A DNA stretch of 64,000 nt. Origin: Chryseolinea lacunae (lineage in GTDB: Bacteria; Bacteroidota; Bacteroidia; Cytophagales; Cyclobacteriaceae). Within the stretch, counting starts at the first letter, position 1; each line of letters opens with the position of its first letter. A program made the position numbers and the translations under genes. The notes under the pieces are model-generated. The model made no database searches. It was not told the DNA's origin and was given only the letters and a program-made list of their open reading frames with translations. The stretch covers positions 186,001-250,000 of the forward strand of contig NZ_JAERRB010000007.1 of assembly GCF_016735595.1 (NCBI RefSeq), read 5' to 3'. Of this stretch, positions 16,015 to 23,589 are shown in pieces.

Positions 16015-18525
16015 ATGCGGAGGATTGTTTACCTTATATTCCTATTTCCTGTCATTGCCTTTGCGCAGTATCAAACCACTCCCGATGCCGCCCACATCAA
16101 AGCCAAGCTCAAAAAACTCAATGTGCTGGGATCTGTTCTTTACGTAGCGGCACATCCCGACGACGAGAACACGCGCATCATCACCTACATGGCCAACGAC
16201 CGCCAGGTGGAGACCGCCTACCTGTCGATGACCCGTGGCGATGGCGGGCAAAACCTGATCGGCCCCGAGATCCGCGACCTGCTGGGCTTAATCCGCACAC
16301 AAGAGTTGCTGGCCGCACGCCGCATCGATGGAGGCAAGCAATTTTTTACCCGCGCCAACGACTTTGGTTTTTCAAAATCAGCCACCGAAACATTTTTGTT
16401 GTGGAATAAGAACGAGATCCTTTCCGACGTCGTGAAAGTGTTCCGTCAGTACCAGCCCGACGTCATCATCACACGCTTTCCACCCGACGAGCGCGCCGGC
16501 CATGGTCACCACACGGCCTCGGCCATCCTTGCGCAGGAAGCGTTCGATGCCGCTGCCAAAACCGACGTGTTCCCCGACCAACTGACCAGCCTCACACCCT
16601 GGCAAGTGAAGCGGCTCTACACCAACACCGGCCGCTGGTGGAACACCACCATCAGCGAAAGCACACCCGGAGTGGTCACGCTCAACGTGGGTGGCTTCAG
16701 CCCGCTGCTGGGAGAATCGTTCACAGAAATTGCTGCCGAAAGCCGCAGTCAACACAAAAGCCAGGGCTACGGCTCGCGCGGTGCTCGTGGACAACAACAG
16801 GAATTTCTGGAATATGTGAAAGGGGAGAAGGCCGAGAAAGACATGTTCGAAGGCGTGAACACCACGTGGAGCCGTGTGAAAGGCGGCGACAAAATTCAAC
16901 CGCTCGTAGATGCCGTCATCAAAAACTTTGACGCCGAGAAACCGGCCAACAGCATTGCGGCATTGCAACAAATCCGACAAGCCATTGCCGCACTGCAGCA
17001 GGGCGTGTGGCGCGAACGCAAGCTCGCCGAAACCGAACAGCTCATCGTGGACTGCCTCGGTCTCTTCATCGACGTGACAGCCGACAACTACTGGGTTGCA
17101 CCCGGCCAGCCGGTGGTGGTGAGTTTTGAATTGATCAACCGGTCGACTGTGCCAGTGAAGCTTGAACGCATCCAGTGTGCTACGCTGGCCGTGGATTCGG
17201 CCATATCTCAACCGTTGGAAAATAATGTGCCGCTCATATTTAAACGCACCAAAGAAATAGCTCCGGCCACGGCCTACTCAGATCCTTATTGGCTGAAAGA
17301 GCCGCACAGCGTAGGCTTGTTCACGGTGACCAATCCGGCACTGATCGGCAAGCCCGAAAACGATCCGGCGGTTCGCTTTTCCTTTCAACTTACGGTGAAT
17401 GGTCAGCCGCTCACACTCACGCGCGCGCTGCGCTACACATGGACCGATCCGGTGAAGGCAGAGCTTTCGCGACCGTTCGAAATTGTGCCGCCCGTGTTTG
17501 TGAACCTCACCGACAACGTGCTGGTGTTTAGCGACGAAACGCCGCGACAGGTAAATGTGAAGATCAAATCGGCAAGCGAGAAGACCGTAGCCGGAAACGT
17601 GAAGTTGCAGTTGCCCGCGGGCTGGCGATCCGAACCCGCCACGGCAACGTTCACACTTCCGGCCAAAGGCGAAGAAGACGTGAAGACCTTCACCGTATAC
17701 CCATCCAAAACCGAGATCACATCCAAGTTGAAAGCCTACGCTGAAGTGGATGGCAAAATCTACGACCAGGCGTTGCTGAACATAGCCTACGATCACATTC
17801 CAACCCAAACACTGTTGCCCAAGGCCGAAGCCAAGCTGGTTCGCATCAACCTTAGGAAAGAAGGACACACCATTGCCTACATTAAAGGTGCCGGCGATGA
17901 CGTGCCCGCGGGATTGCGCACCATGGGCTACACCGTGTGGGAACCCAAGAACGAGGAGCTCACTCTCGAGAACCTGAAGAAAGCCGATGCCATTGTGCTG
18001 GGCGTGCGCGTCATGAACACGCATCCACGCGCACCGTTCATCATGCCCGTGTTGCTCGACTATGTGAAGCAAGGCGGAACCCTGGTGGTGCAATATAATG
18101 TGAACGACGGCCTGAAGACCGACAAGCTCGGACCCTATCCACTCGCGCTTTCCTATGACCGCGTGACGGAAGAAGATGCCGAAGTGCGTTTCCTCAAACC
18201 CGATCATGCTGTGCTGAACACACCGAACAAAATAACCGCCAAAGACTTCGAAGGCTGGGTGCAGGAGCGGGGCTTGTACTTTCCAAAAACCTGGGATGAA
18301 AAATACACGGCCATCCTTTCCATGAACGACAAGGCCGACACCCCCAAAGACGGAAGCCTGTTGGTGGCCTCCTATGGCGAAGGTCACTTCGTCTATACTG
18401 GGTTGTCATTTTTTCGCGAGTTGCCCGAGGGCGTAGCCGGTGCCTATAAATTGTTTGCCAACCTGGTGTCGCTGGGCAAACCCAAAAAAACCGAGCCTGC
18501 AAAGTCAAAGACAAAAGCAAAATAG
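16015..18525 (+). CDS. Secreted PIG-L family deacetylase with C-terminal ThuA/GATase-like domain
   Basis: This 836-residue protein carries a signal peptide (MRRIVYLIFLFPVIAFAQ). The zinc-dependent LmbE/PIG-L N-deacetylase domain occupies ~35-290 with AAHPDDENTR (His47, Asp50) and AGHGHHTAS (His163, His166). The family removes acetyl groups from GlcNAc-containing small molecules. A long beta-rich middle (NEW3-like, ~350-600: LQLPAGWRSEPATATFTLPA) is followed at ~620-820 by a Rossmann-like segment (MGYTVWEPKNEELTLENLKK, ADAIVLGVRVMNTHP, GGTLVVQYNVN) similar to ThuA-like domains. The downstream membrane peptide and symporter lie close behind, suggesting that the deacetylated product is imported. 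Confidence 0.9.
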   Translation: MRRIVYLIFLFPVIAFAQYQTTPDAAHIKAKLKKLNVLGSVLYVAAHPDDENTRIITYMANDRQVETAYLSMTRGDGGQNLIGPEIRDLLGLIRTQELLAARRIDGGKQFFTRANDFGFSKSATETFLLWNKNEILSDVVKVFRQYQPDVIITRFPPDERAGHGHHTASAILAQEAFDAAAKTDVFPDQLTSLTPWQVKRLYTNTGRWWNTTISESTPGVVTLNVGGFSPLLGESFTEIAAESRSQHKSQGYGSRGARGQQQEFLEYVKGEKAEKDMFEGVNTTWSRVKGGDKIQPLVDAVIKNFDAEKPANSIAALQQIRQAIAALQQGVWRERKLAETEQLIVDCLGLFIDVTADNYWVAPGQPVVVSFELINRSTVPVKLERIQCATLAVDSAISQPLENNVPLIFKRTKEIAPATAYSDPYWLKEPHSVGLFTVTNPALIGKPENDPAVRFSFQLTVNGQPLTLTRALRYTWTDPVKAELSRPFEIVPPVFVNLTDNVLVFSDETPRQVNVKIKSASEKTVAGNVKLQLPAGWRSEPATATFTLPAKGEEDVKTFTVYPSKTEITSKLKAYAEVDGKIYDQALLNIAYDHIPTQTLLPKAEAKLVRINLRKEGHTIAYIKGAGDDVPAGLRTMGYTVWEPKNEELTLENLKKADAIVLGVRVMNTHPRAPFIMPVLLDYVKQGGTLVVQYNVNDGLKTDKLGPYPLALSYDRVTEEDAEVRFLKPDHAVLNTPNKITAKDFEGWVQERGLYFPKTWDEKYTAILSMNDKADTPKDGSLLVASYGEGHFVYTGLSFFRELPEGVAGAYKLFANLVSLGKPKKTEPAKSKTKAK

Positions 18526-18574
18526 AATCGAGCGTTCACATTCTCCCGTACGGACAAACCACCACCAAGTCGTC

Positions 18575-18694
18575 ATGCAATCCGAAGAAAAACCTCCTGT
18601 GTTCAAAACCTGGCGCCAATGGTATTGGCTGGTGCTGGGTGTGTTGGCCGTTCAGATCGTGCTCTATTATTGGCTAACCCAATCCTTTGCATGA
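18575..18694 (+). CDS. 39-residue single-membrane-span protein linked to the symporter
   Basis: The ATG at 18575 opens a 39-codon gene, too short for most gene callers. The peptide has a short charged N-terminus (MQSEEKPPVFKTWRQWYW) and one transmembrane helix (LVLGVLAVQIVLYYWLTQ). Its TGA overlaps the next gene's ATG in the sequence ATGA at 18691-18694, the arrangement of translationally coupled subunits. Small one-helix partners of sodium:solute symporters are known in other settings (DUF485- and DUF4212-type proteins next to acetate or solute transporters), but this sequence is not clearly of those families. I infer an accessory subunit of the transporter. Confidence 0.7.
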   Translation: MQSEEKPPVFKTWRQWYWLVLGVLAVQIVLYYWLTQSFA

Positions 18695-20397
18695 ACTACC
18701 TGGACTGGATTGTATTGAGTGGCACCGTGATCTTCATCGTGCTGTATGGCATCTGGAAAACGCGCGGCCGCAAGTCGATGGAAGGCTACCTCAAGGGCGA
18801 CAGCACCATGAAGTGGTGGATGATCGGTGTGTCTATCATGGCCACGCAAGCCAGTGCCGTCACGTTTCTGTCAACACCGGGACAGGCCATTGAAGACGGC
18901 ATGCGCTTTCTTCAGTTCTATTTTGGATTGCCGCTGGCCATGGTCATCATCTCGGTCACCATTGTGCCCATCTACTACAGGTTAAAAGTGTTCACGGCCT
19001 ATGAATATCTGGAGACGCGTTTTGATTTGAAAACGCGTTCGCTGGCTGCCATTCTCTTTTTGTTGCTACGCGGCCTTTCGGCAGGCATCACCTTGTTTGC
19101 GCCGTCGTTGATCTTATCCACCATCCTGGGCTGGCCGGTGCCCATCACCACCATGCTGATCGGCACACTGGTGGTTGTTTACGTGGTAACGGGCGGCTCC
19201 AAAGCCGTGAGCCTCACACAACGCCAACAAATGACCGTGATCATGAGCGGCATGATACTGGCCGGTATTCTTGCATATAGTTTGTTGCCCCAAAACGTTT
19301 CATTTGGCGATTCGGTGAAGATTGCGGGCGAGATGGGAAAGCTCAACCTCGTGGATTTGAAGTTCAACCTCACCGATCGCTACAACATCTGGTCGGGTCT
19401 CATCGCGGGCACGTTTCTGTTCCTGTCCTATTTCGGTACCGACCAATCGCAAGTGGCCCGCTATCTGGGCGGCAGTTCGGTGACCGAGAGCAGGCTTGGG
19501 TTGCTGTTCAACGGTCTTCTCAAAATACCGATGCAGTTCATCATTCTCTTCATCGGCATCATGGTCTATGTGTTCTATCTGTTTGTTCAGCCGCCGGTGT
19601 TTCACAACCAGGTGTTGAAAGATCGCGCACTGAAAACCGAACAGGCTTCATCGTTGAAAGCCCTCGAAGAAGAATACAACACGCTCTATGCGCAAAAGCG
19701 AAAGGCGGTCGACGGCCTGGTCGCGGCCATCCACGCCGGCGACAACAAGGCCATTGTGACCTCGCGCGACGAAGTGAAAACCTGGCAGCAAAAGGAAGTG
19801 ACGATACGCGACTCTGTGAAAGCCACCATCGCAAATGCTATTCCCAGGGCCAAGACACAGGACCGCGACTACATCTTTCTCAACTTCGTGCTATCCAATC
19901 TGCCACACGGCATCATAGGTTTGCTCATGGCCGTGATGTTTAGCGCAGCCATGTCGTCGATGGCGGGCGAGCTTAACGCGCTGGCGTCTACCACCTGCGT
20001 TGACATCTATAAGCGTTCTGTTCGGCAGGACAAGTCGCCGGAGCATTATGTGAAAGCCTCGCGCTGGTTCACGGTGGGGTGGGCGTTGTCGGCCATGGTG
20101 TTTGCCATGCTGGCGAGTTTTGCGGAAAACCTCATCCAGTTTGTGAACATTGTGGGGTCGCTTTTTTATGGAACCATTCTTGGCATTTTTCTCGCAGCGT
20201 TCTATGTGAAGCGTGTACACGGTCATGCCGTGTTTTGGTCGGCCATTGTGGCCGAAGGAATTGTATTATATTGCTATGCCCAAACCGACATCAACTTCCT
20301 GCTCTATAACTTTATAGGATGCGGTGTCGTGATCGGGTTGTCGTTGGTGCTGCAGCTTTTCATGCCACCAAAACCAACGGCAAGGGAGGGGCAATGA
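18691..20397 (+). CDS. Sodium:solute symporter (SSS family)
   Basis: This is a 568-residue, multi-span inner-membrane transporter of the SSS family, importing a solute with Na+. Visible marks include MNYLDWIVLSGTVIFIVLYG, the early WWMIGVSIMATQASAVTFLS, a central GTDQSQVARYLGGSSVTESR and the family's MFSAAMSSMAGELNALAST. Between helices ~8 and 9 there is an extra soluble loop of ~100 residues rich in Lys and Glu (VLKDRALKTEQASSLKALEE), longer than in PutP. The ATG overlaps the stop of the 39-residue gene; the upstream TTG of the open frame would read through that gene. Solute unknown; position behind the PIG-L deacetylase hints at an amino sugar or similar compound. Confidence 0.93.
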   Translation: MNYLDWIVLSGTVIFIVLYGIWKTRGRKSMEGYLKGDSTMKWWMIGVSIMATQASAVTFLSTPGQAIEDGMRFLQFYFGLPLAMVIISVTIVPIYYRLKVFTAYEYLETRFDLKTRSLAAILFLLLRGLSAGITLFAPSLILSTILGWPVPITTMLIGTLVVVYVVTGGSKAVSLTQRQQMTVIMSGMILAGILAYSLLPQNVSFGDSVKIAGEMGKLNLVDLKFNLTDRYNIWSGLIAGTFLFLSYFGTDQSQVARYLGGSSVTESRLGLLFNGLLKIPMQFIILFIGIMVYVFYLFVQPPVFHNQVLKDRALKTEQASSLKALEEEYNTLYAQKRKAVDGLVAAIHAGDNKAIVTSRDEVKTWQQKEVTIRDSVKATIANAIPRAKTQDRDYIFLNFVLSNLPHGIIGLLMAVMFSAAMSSMAGELNALASTTCVDIYKRSVRQDKSPEHYVKASRWFTVGWALSAMVFAMLASFAENLIQFVNIVGSLFYGTILGIFLAAFYVKRVHGHAVFWSAIVAEGIVLYCYAQTDINFLLYNFIGCGVVIGLSLVLQLFMPPKPTAREGQ

Positions 20398-20453
20398 GTT
20401 TTGCTCCGGCTCACGCAGACACAAATCAGTATCCCATAAAAAAACCAAACCCC

Positions 20454-20885
20454 ATGAAAAAAATCCTGTTTATCGTTCTGTTCTCGGCCTGCACCGCGAT
20501 CGCCTTTGCACAAACCGCCGATCAAAAAGCCGTAGAGGCTGCCGTAGAAACCCTGCGCCAGGCGATGGTCAGCGGCGACAAAGCCGCGCTCGAAAACATT
20601 GCCGCCGATGCCCTGAGCTACGGCCATTCCAATGGCAAAATTGAAGACAAGGCGACGTTTGTGGCGGCATTGGTGAAGTCGCACTTCATCAAGATCGACC
20701 TGACCGAGCAAACGGTCTACATCAACGACAACATTGCGCTTGTGCGCCACAAACTCACCGGCGAGAATAACGACAACGGCACACCTGGCAAGGTGAACAT
20801 TGCCGTGCTCACGGTGTGGCAAAAGCAAAAAGGCCAATGGAAACTTCTGGGCCGTCAGGCTGTGAAACTGGTCCAGCCATCCTAA
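20454..20885 (+). CDS. DUF4440/SnoaL-like secreted protein
   Basis: This is a 143-residue NTF2-fold protein with signal peptide (MKKILFIVLFSACTAIAFAQ). The mature part shows the DUF4440 pattern: VEAAVETLRQAMVSGDKAAL, ALSYGHSNGKIEDKATFV, VYINDNIALVRHKL and a C-terminal VWQKQKGQWKLLGRQAVKL. Such proteins are extracytoplasmic small-molecule-binding or isomerase-like proteins without a defined reaction. It is 56 bp downstream of the symporter and likely in the same transcript. The open frame extends further upstream, but the signal peptide fixes the start. Confidence 0.87.
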   Translation: MKKILFIVLFSACTAIAFAQTADQKAVEAAVETLRQAMVSGDKAALENIAADALSYGHSNGKIEDKATFVAALVKSHFIKIDLTEQTVYINDNIALVRHKLTGENNDNGTPGKVNIAVLTVWQKQKGQWKLLGRQAVKLVQPS

Positions 20886-20955
20886 TCCAGCGGGATTCAT
20901 CCTCACCATCAAGGGCTTTCAATCTCGCTTCAAACAAAAGCGCTGGCTGGCTTTC

Positions 20956-20972
20956 AACTAATATAATTAGTT
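20956..20972. promoter_or_regulatory. Palindromic operator-like site 1
   Basis: AACTAAT-ATA-ATTAGTT is a perfect 17-base palindrome immediately upstream of the -7 box at 20975. It shares AACTAA-N5-TTAGTT with the second site 34 bases downstream. Confidence 0.7.
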
Positions 20973-20974
20973 TA

Positions 20975-20982
20975 TATATTTG
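20975..20982 (+). promoter_or_regulatory. -7 box of the two-gene operon
   Basis: TATATTTG matches TAnnTTTG exactly and lies 24 bases before the ATG at 21007, between the two palindromes. Confidence 0.6.
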
Positions 20983-20989
20983 ACAGGTC

Positions 20990-21006
20990 AACTAACTGAT
21001 TTAGTT
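20990..21006. promoter_or_regulatory. Palindromic operator-like site 2
   Basis: AACTAA-CTGAT-TTAGTT is a 17-base inverted repeat ending directly at the ATG (21007). It matches site 1 in both half-sites, and both are preceded by TC. It lies over the expected transcript start, so binding there would block transcription. Confidence 0.7.
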
Positions 21007-21285
21007 ATGGAGAGGACGCCGCGCGACGTTGAGCGGGATTTCAAGGAGATCCACATCGAAAAAACCTGGGCGGTTTTGGGTGAGCGCTTTTCATTTAACC
21101 TGAAAGCATGGAAACAGGATTTTAGCGTGTATTGCAAAAACCAGACGCGAAACATTTCCGAACCACAGGCCTTCAGCGAATTTGGCAAGAAGAAGATAGA
21201 ACCGCTGCTCAACACCATTCTGAAGCGCGAACAATATCACCCCACCTGGGCAAACCTGATGCGGTGGATTGCAAAACGTAAATGA
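21007..21285 (+). CDS. Unknown small basic protein, first gene of a palindrome-controlled operon
   Basis: I do not recognise this 92-residue protein. It is rich in Lys/Arg and aromatic residues, predicted mainly helical: RDVERDFKEIHIEKTWAVLG, FSFNLKAWKQDFSVYCKNQT, KKIEPLLNTILKREQYHPTW, ending in LMRWIAKRK. No signal peptide or membrane span. The ATG at 21007 directly follows palindrome 2; a TTG further up would fall inside the -7 box. Its last codons overlap the next gene by 4 bases (AAATGA). A small DNA-binding or adaptor protein is possible, but I assign no function. Confidence 0.78.
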   Translation: MERTPRDVERDFKEIHIEKTWAVLGERFSFNLKAWKQDFSVYCKNQTRNISEPQAFSEFGKKKIEPLLNTILKREQYHPTWANLMRWIAKRK

Positions 21286-21623
21286 CAACTATGGAAGATA
21301 TAAAACAGACCCGGTGGACCGACGACGCAATTGCCGACCTCATTCTTAAGGTGAGGAACGATTTGTTGAAGGACTTTCTCGACGATCGTTTTCTGAAAGA
21401 CTACGTCGGCCAGCAATTTAAGATGAGAGACCTCTCTGCCGTGAAAGTTGAGTTTATCCGCAAGGACCTGAAAGAACTGTTTGCCACACCGATCGACCGG
21501 GCGCACTACGAGCCCATCATCAGCAGCATCCGGGAGTCAGACACAGCATCGCTCTCCGACGGCAACGAACAGTTCTTCTATGCCGAAGTAGAAAAAATAC
21601 TGAAACGTCACATCTACGGATAG
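21282..21623 (+). CDS. Unknown acidic partner protein, second gene of the operon
   Basis: This 113-residue protein is not recognised. It is helical and mixed in charge: TRWTDDAIADLILKVRNDLL, DFLDDRFLKDYVGQQFKMRD, LSAVKVEFIRKDLKELFATP and a C-terminal EQFFYAEVEKILKRHIYG. It overlaps the preceding basic protein by the ATGA junction, implying coupled translation and probably a physical pair. The small basic/acidic two-gene layout with twin operators resembles toxin-antitoxin modules, but neither protein shows a known toxin or antitoxin fold to me; this is inference from layout only. Confidence 0.78.
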   Translation: MTTMEDIKQTRWTDDAIADLILKVRNDLLKDFLDDRFLKDYVGQQFKMRDLSAVKVEFIRKDLKELFATPIDRAHYEPIISSIRESDTASLSDGNEQFFYAEVEKILKRHIYG

Positions 21624-21660
21624 GCAAAAGCCTAACCAAAAGCCTGAAGTTCTCCGGACT

Positions 21661-21692
21661 ACTTTTTTGAACAGGCAGCAACTTTTTTGAAC
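21661..21692. repeat. Direct repeat ACTTTTTTGAAC x2
   Basis: The 12-base unit ACTTTTTTGAAC occurs at 21661-21672 and again at 21681-21692, a 20-base step (about two helical turns). It lies 39 bases before the -7 box of the 34-residue gene and could be an activator site. Confidence 0.5.
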
Positions 21693-21730
21693 TTTCCATC
21701 TTGCCTATTATGCCATACTGAGTTTTTTAT

Positions 21731-21738
21731 TATTTTTG
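21731..21738 (+). promoter_or_regulatory. -7 box of the 34-residue gene
   Basis: TATTTTTG fits TAnnTTTG exactly, 25 bases before the ATG at 21764. No well-spaced -33 TTG is present, which is compatible with activation through the direct repeats upstream. Confidence 0.5.
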
Positions 21739-21763
21739 GATGAACTCTTAAATCAAAACAGCC

Positions 21764-21868
21764 ATGTCTAAATCTCAAGATGCTAAGAAGGAAACCAAAA
21801 AGCAGCCTCTGAAGACACTGAAAGAAAAACGTGCCGAGAAGAAGGCGAAGAAGGATTCCAAAAAATAA
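21764..21868 (+). CDS. 34-residue lysine-rich small protein
   Basis: A short gene missed by length cut-offs: it begins MSKSQDAKKETKKQP and ends KKAKKDSKK, with a central LKTLKEKRAEKKAKK. About 40% of residues are Lys. Similar tiny Lys/Ala/Glu-rich proteins ending in a TLKEKRAEKKAKK-like segment recur in Bacteroidota, as I recall from family knowledge, and have no assigned function. It has its own -7 box and a strong bidirectional terminator 44 bp after its stop, so it is a stand-alone, probably well-expressed unit. An abundance-type role such as ribosome- or nucleic-acid association is inference. Confidence 0.75.
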   Translation: MSKSQDAKKETKKQPLKTLKEKRAEKKAKKDSKK

Positions 21869-21911
21869 TCCTTGCTTTAAACAAAGATTACCTCTCCTGT
21901 GTGGGAGAAAT

Positions 21912-21949
21912 AAAAAACCATCCTGGATCCCAGGATGGTTTTTGTTTTT
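21912..21949. terminator. Bidirectional terminator between the 34-residue gene and the DUF2911 gene
   Basis: Stem CCATCCTGG-ATC-CCAGGATGG is flanked by A-run on the left and TTTTTGTTTTT on the right, so it can end transcripts from either side. Confidence 0.88.
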
Positions 21950-21968
21950 AGGGGATATGTCCCTGTTT

Positions 21969-22820
21969 TTATTTCAGAGACTTCATCAACTCTTCGTTCA
22001 TTTTTTGATAGTCGCGGTTGCCGGCTTTCTTCGAAGCTTCCAGCGAAGCGGTAGATGTGGCAAGGGCACCGGCTTTGTCGCCAAGGCCTTTCTGGATTCT
22101 GGCCTTTTGATAGAGGATCCAGAACGCGGTGGGGTTGGCTTCGGCTGCTTTGTTCACCCAAGTAAGGGCTTGTTTCAGGTCTTTGCCACTTTCCAGGTAA
22201 TAGACTGCGGCCGAGAAATAGTTGCCGGGATCAACGGTGGTGTTCTCCTCGATCGACTTCATCACTTTCGCGTCGTAGTCAACGGCGATGCCGAATTTCA
22301 CAGACGTGTTCTCCCAGGCAAGTTGCACTTTGGCAGTCTTCATGTCGTCGGAGATGTCGCCGATGTTGATGGTGAAGGTCTCCACTTTTTCAGTGAGCTT
22401 TTCGGACTTCACTTTGAAGTTTGCGGCTTCGTTGGCTTTGTCATACTTGGCGGTATTTCCACCGAGGGTAACGTCTTTGTAGAGCGAAATGGTCCACTCC
22501 GTGGCGCCGGGCCAGCTAAAGATCAGGTATTGGCCTTTGGGAACGGCAACGCCTTCCACCTTCACATCGTCGCTAAACGAAATAAGGGTGCCGCTGTTGG
22601 CGCCGGTTCTCCAGATGGTGCCATAGGGCAGCAACACGTTGGCGTCGGTGCCAAAAATTTTTCTGCCCTTCACACGCGGTCGGAAGTAGTCGATCTTAAC
22701 ATCGGTGAGGCCCACCACGGTGGACACAGAACCTGCTGCGCTGGGAGATGGAGTAAGTACCTGGGCATTCGACAGATAGGCGAAGCACCCGAGGGCAATG
22801 ATCAATAAACACTTTTTCAT
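21969..22820 (-). CDS. DUF2911 domain-containing secreted protein
   Basis: A signal peptide (MKKCLLIIALGCFAYLSNAQ) precedes the DUF2911 domain, identified by VGLTDVKIDYFRPRVKGRKI, the LLPYGTIWRTGANSGTLISF stretch, GQYLIFSWPGATEWTISLYK and the VQLAWENTSVKFGI segment. The C-terminal ~80 residues form TPR-like helices (ALTWVNKAAEANPTAFWILY, ARIQKGLGDKAGALATS). The family is widespread in Bacteroidota with no known activity. A match to the -7 consensus on its strand (complement of 22871-22878) sits 51 bases upstream of its ATG. It diverges from the glycosylase gene. Confidence 0.9.
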   Translation of the reverse strand: MKKCLLIIALGCFAYLSNAQVLTPSPSAAGSVSTVVGLTDVKIDYFRPRVKGRKIFGTDANVLLPYGTIWRTGANSGTLISFSDDVKVEGVAVPKGQYLIFSWPGATEWTISLYKDVTLGGNTAKYDKANEAANFKVKSEKLTEKVETFTINIGDISDDMKTAKVQLAWENTSVKFGIAVDYDAKVMKSIEENTTVDPGNYFSAAVYYLESGKDLKQALTWVNKAAEANPTAFWILYQKARIQKGLGDKAGALATSTASLEASKKAGNRDYQKMNEELMKSLK

Positions 22821-22910
22821 GGTGGATTAATTTGGTTGTATAAAAGTTAGATGTGTTAAATTTTGGCCATCAAATTTAAAGAATCTTTTCACATCGCCCC
22901 GACATTGCGC

Positions 22911-23501
22911 ATGAAGCTGACGGAAACCTTTTATCAACAGACCAACGTCGTGAAAGTTGCCCGCCAGTTGCTGGGCAAGGGGCTGTTCACAAACATAAAC
23001 GGCATGGTGACCGGCGGCATCATTGTGGAAACGGAAGCCTATTCGTGGAAGGAGCGGGGCAGCCATGCCTACGATGCCAAAAAAACACCGCGCAATGCCA
23101 TCATGTTCGACAAGGGAGGCAACGCCTATGTTTATCTCATCTATGGCATGCACTACCTGTTTAATGTGGTCACCAACGTTCCGGGCACCGCCGATGCTGT
23201 GCTGATCAGGGCGCTCGAACCCGTGGAAGGCCTCGACATCATGACCCTTCGCCGTGGCAAACTGGCCAACCCACTACATCTTACCTCCGGTCCCGGCAAG
23301 TTGACCAAAGCATTGGGCATTGACAGAAAGTGGAATGGAAAGTCGTTGCTGGATGACGAAGTTTGGATTGAAGACTTTGGCCGAAAGATCCCCTCCAAAA
23401 ACATTGAAGCCGGGCCACGCATAGGAATAGATTATGCAGGCGAAGACGCAAAGCTTCCCTGGCGGTTCACCCTCAAGGGCAATCGCTGGGTAAGCAAGTA
23501 A
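22911..23501 (+). CDS. DNA-3-methyladenine glycosylase, AAG/MPG type
   Basis: This is a base-excision repair enzyme that removes alkylated purines such as 3-methyladenine. The AAG fold signature is clear: RQLLGKGLFTN, the catalytic region GGIIVETEAYSWKERGSHAY (the Glu in ETEAY), RNAIMFDKGGNAYVYLIYGM, HYLFNVVTNV, ALEPVEGLD and LTSGPGKLTKALGI. At 196 residues it matches the bacterial MPG length. The start is the ATG at 22911; the frame upstream opens only with TTG. No operon partner on its strand. Confidence 0.95.
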   Translation: MKLTETFYQQTNVVKVARQLLGKGLFTNINGMVTGGIIVETEAYSWKERGSHAYDAKKTPRNAIMFDKGGNAYVYLIYGMHYLFNVVTNVPGTADAVLIRALEPVEGLDIMTLRRGKLANPLHLTSGPGKLTKALGIDRKWNGKSLLDDEVWIEDFGRKIPSKNIEAGPRIGIDYAGEDAKLPWRFTLKGNRWVSK

Positions 23502-23589
23502 AAGTCAAGCATCGGAATCCGTGCCGCACAAGATATGCGAGCGGTGAAGGGGATTATGGTGTCGAAGATTATATTTGCGGATTGTATCA

